Of a DNA stretch of 55,691 nucleotides, positions 17,452-24,928 are shown piece by piece. This DNA is from Pseudomonadota bacterium (GTDB lineage Bacteria; Pseudomonadota; Alphaproteobacteria; Rickettsiales; UBA3002). Each line of letters starts with the position of its first letter. Within the stretch, counting starts at the first letter, position 1. Location of the stretch: positions 1 through 55,691 of the forward strand of contig CAUJIC010000002.1 of assembly GCA_963205305.1 (NCBI GenBank). Direction: 5' to 3'. Both the position numbers and the translations under genes were made by a program. The notes beneath the pieces were generated by a model. The model saw only the letters and a program-made list of their open reading frames with translations, had not been told where the DNA came from and did no database searches.

Positions 17452-18345
17452 TTAGTTGCTCGCATCAGGGTGTTGCAGAAGTTTGCCGTACGCGTCGATT
17501 CTTCTATCACGGAAATACGGCCAGTATTGGCGTTGTTTCTCAACCTTGGCGGGGTTGATAACCGCCGTAAGCACGCCTTCGAATTTCTCATCCACGTTTT
17601 CGATATAGCGTCCTGACGTATCGCAAATGAAGCTGTGGCCGAAGAACTCGAGTGCGCCGCCGTCGGTTTCAGGTTCAAGCCCGATGCGGTTGGGGGCAGC
17701 GATGAAGATGTTGTTCGCCACCGCATGGCCACGCATGACGGTTTGCCATTTGTTCCATTGCTCCTCGCCATACTCGGCCTTTTCGGCGGGGTGCCAGCCA
17801 ATGGCGGTGGGGTAGAAAATCACGCTCGCACCCTGCATAGCGGTCAGGCGCGCTGCTTCGGGGAACCATTGATCCCAGCAGATCAGAACGCCGATGCGGC
17901 CAAATTTCGTATCGAAATTTTTGAAGCCCAAATCCCCTGGGGTGAAGTAGAATTTCTCGTAAAAGCGTGGATCATCGGGGATGTGCATTTTGCGGTACAT
18001 GCCCAAATCGGTACCATCGGCATCGAACACCACGGCGGTGTTGTGATACATGCCCGCGGTGCGCCGCTCGAACAGGCTGGCCACAATCACCATGCCCAGC
18101 TCCTTCGCGAGGGCTTGCATTTTTAGGTAGGTTGGGCCGTTTGGTATCGCCTCGGCGAGGTTGAAATAATCGTGGTTTTCGCTCTGGCAGAAATAATAGC
18201 TGGCGAACAGTTCGGGCAGGCATGCTACTTGCACGCCTTTGGCCTTCGCTTCGCGCAGCAATTCCTCGGCGCGCTTCACGTTTGCCTCAGGCGCGGCCTG
18301 CATGCTCATTTGAATAATGCCAATGGTGAAGGGGGCGTTGGCCAT
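17452..18345 (-). CDS. aguB: N-carbamoylputrescine amidase
   Basis: A nitrilase-superfamily amidohydrolase that converts N-carbamoylputrescine to putrescine, CO2 and ammonia. The Glu-Lys-Cys triad is visible: E45 in CLPELFASYY, K119 in YRKMHIPDD and C156 in LICWDQWFPEAA. At 297 aa it has the usual length, and the DDPRFYEKFYFTPGD and GWHPAEKAEYG segments are typical of the putrescine enzyme rather than of other nitrilases. It works with aguA downstream on the same strand. It begins 15 nt downstream of the end of the large anchored protein at 18361, whose transcript may run into it. Confidence 0.95.
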   Translation of the reverse strand: MANAPFTIGIIQMSMQAAPEANVKRAEELLREAKAKGVQVACLPELFASYYFCQSENHDYFNLAEAIPNGPTYLKMQALAKELGMVIVASLFERRTAGMYHNTAVVFDADGTDLGMYRKMHIPDDPRFYEKFYFTPGDLGFKNFDTKFGRIGVLICWDQWFPEAARLTAMQGASVIFYPTAIGWHPAEKAEYGEEQWNKWQTVMRGHAVANNIFIAAPNRIGLEPETDGGALEFFGHSFICDTSGRYIENVDEKFEGVLTAVINPAKVEKQRQYWPYFRDRRIDAYGKLLQHPDASN

Positions 18346-18360
18346 TTAGGGTCTCCGAGC

Positions 18361-20109
18361 TTAGTGCTTAGGGTTGGTGGGTAAGGGTGCGGCGGTGCCC
18401 GTCGCACGGGATTCAGCTTTACTAATCTTCTCTAAGGTTGTCATCAGCTTGGGCATGATTTGTTCGAGCGACATGTTGTTGATACTGTACTCGCCATCGC
18501 CCTTGGCGGCGAGACCAAAGACAACATCGCCCGTAGCGGGATTCTTTGCACCAATCTCGGCGATGGCTTCGTTGATGCTGGGCAGCAAGTGTTCACTGAC
18601 GGGCCGCTGTGGTTGTTTGGGGTCGATGATGTAGGACATCTCCTCCACGGCTTTGGCTGTCTCGAAGAGATCTGCGGTCAAGTTGTCGCAGCGCTTGCAC
18701 AGCAGGTTTATATCTAGCGAGGGCTCGTAGCCGCGAAGATGTGCGACCATGCCTTTGACTTCGATACCCCAGCGGGCGTGGTTGAAGTTGAGGGCATTGA
18801 TGGTGAGGTGCTCGTTGGGCTTGGGCAGCAGATTGGGGTTTGTTTCTGCTTGCTCGTCTGTCTCAGCAGGAGGTTCGATATTGGTAGCTGCCCAACTAGC
18901 GGCGATGTTCGCTGCATCTGTATTAGCGGGGATGCTGCCATCGATATCGATGGTAAGCGTGACCGGGCCAAGGGTGGAAAGTGTTGGTAGTGCGGCCATC
19001 AGTTTTTGCTTGAGGGCGTCATGGTTGATGCCGGTTTTAGGGATATCTGCCAACTGCAACAATGCTGCGCCAAGGTCAGAATCGGGCGTGAGTGCGTCGA
19101 TGGCTGTTTGCATTTCTTGTGCAGCGGCGGGCGCGACATCCAATTTGGCATCGAGCTTCACGTTGGCTGTGTTCAGGTTATTCACTTCCTTAAGCACCAC
19201 ACTGAGTGGCAACTGCAGATGGAAGAAATTATTCTTCAGCGAGAAAGTGGGCACATGGATAAATGCGTTCGACATTGGGCCAGTGGTTTGGGGTATATTC
19301 ACCTTCATTTCGAGCGCCAAATCCTGCTTGCCCGCACGCGAGGCAGAGAAGGGCAACTGCTCATCCCACGTGATTTCTGGTAATTGCATGGCGCGCACCA
19401 TGCGGCGCATCACAGGGCCGTATTCACTCGTAACCTCGGTGCCATTGAAAGCGAGGTTGAGCTCAAAATCGAGAAGGGCTGGCGTACTGCGGTTCGTAAG
19501 GGCAAAGTGGCTTTCATTCTGCGAGTAGATAGTGGCATTGCTATCAGCATCTTTAATCGCCAGCGGGCTTATGGATAGGGTGAGCACCCCAATATCACGC
19601 AATGCATTTTGTACGGCGAAGTTATCGTCGAGGTTAAGTGTGTTCCATTTCGTGAACGCCTCACGGTTTTTAGCAGTCATCAACAGCTCGATATGCGATG
19701 GCTGCGATGACAGGGTTACATTCTCTGCACCCGATTTCACCTGCATGGTGCCCGCGCCGTCGTTCACCACGCGGTAGCTGTGGTTCAGGTAATCGGTGAT
19801 GATGGTGATGCTGCCGGTGCGTTTCCACACCCCATCAATCGCTGGATGGCCTTTATCATCGGCAGGAATATTCACCGTCAGTACGGGGTTGACGACGCGC
19901 ACGCCCACGGTAGGAAATGTGCTGCGCGCAAGGCTGTCATAGGTTAGTTTCAGAGTGCCGTTCTGGGGCAAGGCTTTGGCGTTCAGCTTGGCAATGAGCG
20001 TTTCCGTGTGGCTGATTGTGTTGCCGCTCATCACAAACCATGCACCGCCTACGACGAGAAGGCCAGTGCCCAGACCCGCGGCTACTATCCGTGTGATTGT
20101 TTTTTTCAT
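18361..20109 (-). CDS. Large membrane-anchored periplasmic protein, YdgA/DUF945- or DUF2125-like
   Basis: A 582-aa protein with an N-terminal anchor or uncleaved signal (about 6-26, IVAAGLGTGLLVVGGAWFVM) after MKK, followed by a long beta-rich, Asn/Thr-rich region expected in the periplasm. Two Cys (CKRC, about 505-508) may form a disulfide. The general plan resembles the poorly known YdgA/DUF945 and alphaproteobacterial DUF2125 families, but I cannot confirm either. The ATG at 20109 starts just before the signal; an earlier in-frame ATG at 20211 would run into the tRNA gene and is rejected. It ends 15 nt before aguB on the same strand. Function unknown. Confidence 0.75.
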   Translation of the reverse strand: MKKTITRIVAAGLGTGLLVVGGAWFVMSGNTISHTETLIAKLNAKALPQNGTLKLTYDSLARSTFPTVGVRVVNPVLTVNIPADDKGHPAIDGVWKRTGSITIITDYLNHSYRVVNDGAGTMQVKSGAENVTLSSQPSHIELLMTAKNREAFTKWNTLNLDDNFAVQNALRDIGVLTLSISPLAIKDADSNATIYSQNESHFALTNRSTPALLDFELNLAFNGTEVTSEYGPVMRRMVRAMQLPEITWDEQLPFSASRAGKQDLALEMKVNIPQTTGPMSNAFIHVPTFSLKNNFFHLQLPLSVVLKEVNNLNTANVKLDAKLDVAPAAAQEMQTAIDALTPDSDLGAALLQLADIPKTGINHDALKQKLMAALPTLSTLGPVTLTIDIDGSIPANTDAANIAASWAATNIEPPAETDEQAETNPNLLPKPNEHLTINALNFNHARWGIEVKGMVAHLRGYEPSLDINLLCKRCDNLTADLFETAKAVEEMSYIIDPKQPQRPVSEHLLPSINEAIAEIGAKNPATGDVVFGLAAKGDGEYSINNMSLEQIMPKLMTTLEKISKAESRATGTAAPLPTNPKH

Positions 20110-20164
20110 AAAACCGTCGACCCAAAAAATGCGCTGCCAAACCTCATAGCGGTGATGATTCACA

Positions 20165-20191
20165 TTGTCAGCGTTTTTGTGGTGCTTTAGG
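20165..20191 (+). promoter_or_regulatory. Possible promoter of tRNA-Arg
   Basis: TTGTCA (20165-20170) and a weak -10-like TTTAGG about 15 nt further on precede the tRNA 5' end by about 13 nt, a normal distance for a stable RNA promoter. The -10 match is poor. Confidence 0.3.
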
Positions 20192-20203
20192 GTGAAGGGC
20201 AAC

Positions 20204-20280
20204 GCACCCATAGCTCAACTGGATAGAGCACTCGCCTTCTAAGCGAGCGGTTGCAGGTTCGAGTCCTGCTGGGTGCGCCA
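20204..20280 (+). tRNA. tRNA-Arg (anticodon UCU)
   Basis: A complete 77-nt cloverleaf. Acceptor stem GCACCCA (20204-20210) pairs with TGGGTGC, followed by G and an encoded CCA at 20278-20280. The D arm is GCTC/GAGC; the anticodon stem CTCGC/GCGAG holds loop CTTCTAA with anticodon TCT at 20238-20240; the T arm GCAGG/CCTGC holds TTCGAGT. It reads AGA codons, which are rare in the genes here. A 9-kb run of unusual genes begins 27 nt after its 3' end. Confidence 0.97.
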
Positions 20281-20306
20281 CTCTTTCCCCTTTCACGCGT
20301 AGGTTC

Positions 20307-21602
20307 ATGGCCGGCAATCTCTACCATCACCTAAGCTTTATGCCCGCTACCGAGGCGTGGGAAATGCCGCCTGTGCTTGAGGAATTAGCGTTGGCGCTAG
20401 TAGCAAGCGGCAAGTTACGGATCAGCGCCGACCACACCCGCAATTTCGTGCGCTACGGCACCAGCAACTCCGACCTGACCTTCACCGCGCGGGAATTGAC
20501 GGATAAAGCGCTTGCCCCTGCCACCCGCGCCCGCGTGGCGCGCCTTGTGGCGCCCGCGCAGGGTGAGCAGGGTGTGGCGGATGTGTGGGCGCACTTGCGC
20601 GCCGACCTGAAAAAAGCAGGCGGGGTGGACGAACACAAGGAAATGCAGGTAGCGCGGGTGCTGGTGCAGGCCGCACATGCCGCAGTGATTCAATTACTTA
20701 TCGCAAGTGGCACCGAGATTTTTGTTTCCTACGCGCACAATGTTGCCGACCTGATGGCGGTGCATGAATGGCAAGGCAATGGGCTGAATAGTGGCCTGCA
20801 AGCGACGGATAGTGCGGGTACGGCGGTGTATATTTCCTGCGGGGGTGACCCGTTTTTCGAAGGGGACCAGAAAACCTATACCACCGACGGCTTTCCTGCA
20901 TTGGCGCGGATGGTGGTCATTGCAGGTCAGGAATTGGGCCATTTCGCCGACCTAAGGCGCACGCCGCGAGGCATCACGGGGCGACATTCCACCGACCCCA
21001 ACCACAGTCAGCTGCGCGCGAACCCAGTAGCGGCCGAAGCGCGCCTTAGCGATGGGCGGCAGGTGGCAGCGATGTCGGTAGCTTACCAAGCAGCGGGGTT
21101 GAAGCGATTGCTCGTGGCAGAAAAACGGGTGGCGTTTTACCATGCACGGTTGCGCTATAGCCCGCAATGGGTGCTTTCTCAAATCTGGAGATTTGGGGTG
21201 TGGGTGTGGTTCGTCAAGCAAGTGACTAAGAAGAAATTACCTATAAAGTTTAAACTATTGCCAACCATGCGCTGCGGCCATTTAATCGAGGCATTCGTGG
21301 CGGATATGGCCTTCAACCTTGCCCCCGAGGCGGATGTGTACCGCCACCCCGACCCGCTGGTGGAGGAGGCCATTGCGGTAATCGAGGCAGTTGCCCGTGT
21401 ACCGCAGCAGGAGCATAAATGGGGCGCCGCCGCCGTGACAATTGCGTGGCCACGCTTGCATGGGTTTTACTATCAATCCGTTATCGCCGCCTGTAAGGCG
21501 CAGACCAAGGATAATCTCACATCGGATATTATACCATTAAATCAAAAGATTGTGATATATCTTCGCCGCAGGTTTTTGGCCAAACGGGGCTACTATCCGT
21601 GA
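20307..21602 (+). CDS. Unknown 431-aa protein with a QELGH motif
   Basis: I do not recognise it firmly; the start (LYHHLSFMPATEAWEMP) recalls uncharacterised rickettsial proteins (possibly DUF2748), which I cannot verify. It is soluble-looking, with an N-terminal helical half. A segment VVIAGQELGHFADLRR (about 203-218) resembles a zinc-protease HExxH helix with Gln in place of the first His. Further His-rich stretches (GRHSTDPNHSQLR, DVYRHPDP) could bind metal. A single hydrophobic patch (WRFGVWVWFV, about 295) is too short for a clear membrane span. The ATG lies 26 nt beyond the tRNA with a weak AGG before it, so it may be read through from the tRNA promoter. Confidence 0.65.
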   Translation: MAGNLYHHLSFMPATEAWEMPPVLEELALALVASGKLRISADHTRNFVRYGTSNSDLTFTARELTDKALAPATRARVARLVAPAQGEQGVADVWAHLRADLKKAGGVDEHKEMQVARVLVQAAHAAVIQLLIASGTEIFVSYAHNVADLMAVHEWQGNGLNSGLQATDSAGTAVYISCGGDPFFEGDQKTYTTDGFPALARMVVIAGQELGHFADLRRTPRGITGRHSTDPNHSQLRANPVAAEARLSDGRQVAAMSVAYQAAGLKRLLVAEKRVAFYHARLRYSPQWVLSQIWRFGVWVWFVKQVTKKKLPIKFKLLPTMRCGHLIEAFVADMAFNLAPEADVYRHPDPLVEEAIAVIEAVARVPQQEHKWGAAAVTIAWPRLHGFYYQSVIAACKAQTKDNLTSDIIPLNQKIVIYLRRRFLAKRGYYP

Positions 21603-21742
21603 GGGGTGAAAGGGGGGTGTATGCCTGCGCGGCACCCAAAAAACCCTCGAAAAACTGCAAATAAATGCAGAATCGTCATCAAACTGTAACCTTTTACAGG
21701 TAAAGTGATAGTAGGAAATAGTACGATTAAGGCCAAGCAAAC

Positions 21743-23752
21743 ATGCCCACAAAAAAAGAGATAGAGCAACAAGCGGAATCAGATGCGTTGTACGCACGTG
21801 AGGCCGCGCGTCAGGCTCAGGCAGAAAAAGACAAGAAAGAAGAAGCTGATCGGCAGAAGCTGAGCTTCTTTGGTAAAATCTGGGATGTGGTTAGCGATAA
21901 TTTCTGGCTGATTGCTCTGGCCGTTGTTGCATTCGCGGTGATGGGCCCAGAAAAAATGAAGGATTTGTGGAACAAGGGCACCGAGATGCTTGGGAACTTG
22001 TTCGATAAGGGCATCGAGATGCTGCCCGAAAAATGGCAGAGTGGTTTGAATGCTATGCTTGGCCGCGATGTTTCGGGCGCGCTTGCTGAAATGGATATCA
22101 CCAAAATCCGCGAGACGCTGGCCGAGAAAAAAGTACCCGCCGAGATTATTGCTGTGCTAGCACCCAACAAGGAAACCTTCCAAAGCTTCCTTGATGTCGC
22201 ACGCAATGCCAATGGCGGTAAAGTCGGTGCGGATGATTTCACCAATGATAAAACCGTGTTCGCACTGCTGACCCAAAAACCCGACATGGCGCGCGCACTT
22301 GCCGCTGTGGCGCTGAAAGGTGGCGGTGCCGCCGCAAGCAGCCCTGCTGCCGCAGAAATCAAAGCTTCGCTGAAAGCGATTGTAGCCGATGGCCGCCTTG
22401 ATGTGCTGCTCAACCCGCCGCACCTTGAGAATACCAAGGCGCTTCTCGGCGCGATGCCCAATGTAGATGCGGGACAACTCGATACCTTGCTCAAGAGCCA
22501 AGTGGTCGATGGTAAAGCAACGCCTGCGTTGCGTAAGTTCCTGACCACCATATTATCGCCAAGTGCAAATGGCGCACAGCCTGATGTTGTGGGCGCGGTA
22601 CAACAATTATCGTCAGAAGTGACACCTGAAACTCGCAAAGTGCTGGTAGATGCCGCCATGCAGGTGAAGCCAAGTGATAGCGCAGAAATTAAAGCCCTGA
22701 AAACCAACAATGGCGGCAAGGCGCTGGCTGCTTTACGTGCAAGCTTGGGCGATGAGAAGCTGATGCAGTTTGTGGCGATTCATGCGGGTGGCAATGAACT
22801 GGCCGAAATGAAATTTGCGCTTGAGAATCGTGGGGCGCTTGAGGTGTTCCAAAAGGCGGCAGATGTGAAGAAGCTGGGGCCAGAAACCCAAGCGGTGCTG
22901 ACGCAACTGGCAAGCCTGCCAGCCAATGCCACGGCGCCCTTGCTCGGTGTTATCAAGAACGGCATCAATCCGCTGGATCTGAAGAGGGAGTTGGTTGATA
23001 AGGCGCATACCACTTCGGATATGGTGGCGCGGTTGATTACGGATAGCAAGGCACGCGACCTGATTGCCCAAGCGGGTGCAGAGTATGTCGTGCCGCTGAT
23101 GAAGGCTTTTGCACCCACGAAGGTGCCTTCGACGCTGACACCCACGGCGCTTAACGCAGTGCTTGTGGCCGCCGAAACCATTGGCGCCAGCGAAAGCATG
23201 CGCACGCCGAATGGCAAGCGCGATACGTTGCGCGTGGTTAGTGCTATTGCCGATGTATTAGTGAATCATAAACCCGAAGCAATCAGTAAGCTAAAACCTG
23301 AGGAATTAGCCGCCTTCTTCAACGATGCCACCAACGCAGGTGCGGTGCGCCAACTGATGGCAACACTTGCGCCGACCTTGCCTAAAGAGCAGGCAGCGAT
23401 GGCCAATGCATTGCTCGCCCATTGGCAAACCGTGGAGCGTGTGGCCGCCGATAAGGAAGGAGCCCAGTTGTTTATGGCACAGCTTGCCAAGATTGGTAAT
23501 GCGCCGCAAGCAAAGGCTGGCGTTCTCGGTGGGGCAAGTGAATGGTTGTCGAATACGACAACTGATATTGGCCTTTCGTATGAGCAATTGCGCGGGTCTG
23601 TGATTGGTAAGAATGCCGATGAGATTCGTGCTTTGAGGCACGATTTTGAGGTAGCCGCTCATGTGGCCGCTACGCCTGCTACGCCTGCGCAAACGCCAAA
23701 GCAGCAGAATTTTCTGCAGAGCCTTGCGGCTGGGTCGCCTCTGCTGCGTTAA
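21743..23752 (+). CDS. Unknown 669-aa membrane-anchored, helix-rich protein
   Basis: Not recognised. Residues 1-40 are highly charged (Lys, Glu, Gln, Ala) and probably coiled coil; a short hydrophobic span follows (about 53-68, NFWLIALAVVAFAVMG). The remaining 600 residues are Ala/Leu-rich and predicted all-helical, with loosely repeating units of helix pairs ending in small or proline residues (for example TPALRKFLTTILSPS, ETQAVLTQLASLPANA), as in helical solenoids. The C-terminus is Ala/Thr/Pro-rich (AATPATPAQTPKQQ). It stands alone in a 140-nt promoter region containing a CTGTAA/TTACAG inverted repeat (21684-21699), with ATG at 21743. A scaffold or envelope role is possible, but no function can be assigned. 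Confidence 0.65.
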   Translation: MPTKKEIEQQAESDALYAREAARQAQAEKDKKEEADRQKLSFFGKIWDVVSDNFWLIALAVVAFAVMGPEKMKDLWNKGTEMLGNLFDKGIEMLPEKWQSGLNAMLGRDVSGALAEMDITKIRETLAEKKVPAEIIAVLAPNKETFQSFLDVARNANGGKVGADDFTNDKTVFALLTQKPDMARALAAVALKGGGAAASSPAAAEIKASLKAIVADGRLDVLLNPPHLENTKALLGAMPNVDAGQLDTLLKSQVVDGKATPALRKFLTTILSPSANGAQPDVVGAVQQLSSEVTPETRKVLVDAAMQVKPSDSAEIKALKTNNGGKALAALRASLGDEKLMQFVAIHAGGNELAEMKFALENRGALEVFQKAADVKKLGPETQAVLTQLASLPANATAPLLGVIKNGINPLDLKRELVDKAHTTSDMVARLITDSKARDLIAQAGAEYVVPLMKAFAPTKVPSTLTPTALNAVLVAAETIGASESMRTPNGKRDTLRVVSAIADVLVNHKPEAISKLKPEELAAFFNDATNAGAVRQLMATLAPTLPKEQAAMANALLAHWQTVERVAADKEGAQLFMAQLAKIGNAPQAKAGVLGGASEWLSNTTTDIGLSYEQLRGSVIGKNADEIRALRHDFEVAAHVAATPATPAQTPKQQNFLQSLAAGSPLLR

Positions 23753-23827
23753 CCCGCTTGGATGCATGATTCGTGCATCAGTCCTTATCAAATGTAAGCG
23801 ATGGTTGTTGCGAGGCCTGATTAGGCT

Positions 23828-23856
23828 TTTATCTGCGTGGGTGGGCATGGTATTAT
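23828..23856 (+). promoter_or_regulatory. Possible promoter of the GT60 glycosyltransferase gene
   Basis: TTTATC (23828-23833) and TATTAT (23851-23856) are 17 nt apart, 36 nt upstream of the ATG. The -10 is good and the -35 weak. An inverted repeat GATGCA/TGCATC at about 23762-23780 lies after the preceding gene and may mark its transcript end. Confidence 0.35.
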
Positions 23857-23892
23857 CGGCTGCACCAATCATGCCACAAGGTAACCGCCCCG

Positions 23893-24834
23893 ATGACAGT
23901 AAAGCCTACCATTTTTGTGAATATCGCCGCCTACCGCGATGCAGAACTTTATCCCACTGTGAAGGATTTATTCGAGCAAGCAAAATACCCCGACAATCTA
24001 CATATCGCGATTTGCTGGCAGCATAATGCGCTGCGCGAAGAACCCTTTATGATTGAGGACCGCAAACATCAGGTGAGCGTGATTCAGGTCGATTATAAAA
24101 AATCGAAGGGAGCGTGCTGGGCGCGGCACATGATTCAGAAACTTTATAATGGCGAAACCCACTTCCTCCAGATTGATGCCCACTCGCGCCTGATTCGGCA
24201 TTGGGATGAAGCAATGATCAACGAGTTGGCGCGTTGCCCTTCTGCGAAACCTATTTTATCGACCTACCCGAACCAATACACGCTGCCCAATGAGCTGGGC
24301 GCCATGACGGCGTATAAGGTGTTCTTCAAGGAGTTTCACAATCGTATACCGACGTTTGCATCGCGTGCGTGTGAGCCGCATGAACTGCTAGCACCAAGCC
24401 CTTCCGCCGTGACCACGGGTGGGTTTGTTTTTGCCAAGGCCGAGGCAATGCTCGAGGTTCCTTATGATCCGTATATTTATTTCATTGGCGAAGAAATCAC
24501 GATGAGTGCACGCTATTGGACGCATGGATATGATATATTCACGCCTACCCAAGCCATGCTGTTCCATCTCTATGGCACGCCCGATTCGGGCAAGGTTCAC
24601 CACTGGAGCGACCATGCGGATTGGCACGATAGCTATGAACAATCGTCACGCGCGCGCGTGCAGCACCTGCTGGGGATTGAAGCCGCGACCGAGGCGCGTG
24701 CCTTACAGGAAATCGACCAATATGGCTTAGGCCAAGTTCGTACGTTGACTCAGTATGAGGCGTTCGCAGGGGTGAATTTCCGCGAGCAAGTTTTTGAGGA
24801 TAGTGCCACGCAGGGAACACCGAAGATCGGTTAA
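23893..24834 (+). CDS. GT60-type polypeptide N-acetylglucosaminyltransferase
   Basis: A 313-aa glycosyltransferase of the family named Glycosyltransferase (GlcNAc), CAZy GT60. The eukaryotic members are the cytosolic Dictyostelium Skp1 hydroxyproline GlcNAc-transferase and the Trypanosoma cruzi enzymes that add alpha-GlcNAc to mucin threonines. The match runs the whole length: TIFVNIAAYRDAEL (6-19), CWARHMIQKLYNGE (75-88), the metal-binding FLQIDAHSRL with D95 and H97, KPILSTYPNQYTLP, a TTGGFVFAKAE segment and VPYDPYIYFIGEEITMSARY (189-208). There is no signal peptide or membrane span, so it should act in the cytosol. It converges on the Pro/Thr-repeat gene, a plausible acceptor. Sugar donor (UDP-GlcNAc) and acceptor are inferred. 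Confidence 0.88.
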   Translation: MTVKPTIFVNIAAYRDAELYPTVKDLFEQAKYPDNLHIAICWQHNALREEPFMIEDRKHQVSVIQVDYKKSKGACWARHMIQKLYNGETHFLQIDAHSRLIRHWDEAMINELARCPSAKPILSTYPNQYTLPNELGAMTAYKVFFKEFHNRIPTFASRACEPHELLAPSPSAVTTGGFVFAKAEAMLEVPYDPYIYFIGEEITMSARYWTHGYDIFTPTQAMLFHLYGTPDSGKVHHWSDHADWHDSYEQSSRARVQHLLGIEAATEARALQEIDQYGLGQVRTLTQYEAFAGVNFREQVFEDSATQGTPKIG

Positions 24835-24876
24835 GTGGCTGCGCCAGATCTCTATAGCTGACATGTGCCTGCACAC

Positions 24877-24906
24877 AAAAAAGGCGGGAGCAATGCCCCC
24901 GCCTTT
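24877..24906. terminator. Intrinsic terminator between the GT60 and repeat-protein genes
   Basis: AAAGGCGGG (24880-24888) pairs with CCCGCCTTT (24898-24906) around a 9-nt loop. On the minus strand the stem runs into six T residues (complement of 24877-24882), a good intrinsic terminator for the 1386-aa gene. On the plus strand the T-run is only three, so termination of the GT60 transcript is weaker. Confidence 0.8.
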
Positions 24907-24928
24907 GATGCGCACTTAGTAGGATGGC

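Noticed and set aside
20110..20211. An N-terminal extension of the 582-aa anchored protein starting at 20211
   Set aside because: It would begin inside the tRNA gene and place about 34 residues before the signal anchor; the ATG at 20109 fits a normal signal sequence.
20204..20280. tRNA-Arg 3' end as an attachment site with a repeat at the far side of the accessory block
   Set aside because: I found no second copy of the tRNA 3' sequence near 29650-29760 and no integrase gene in the window.
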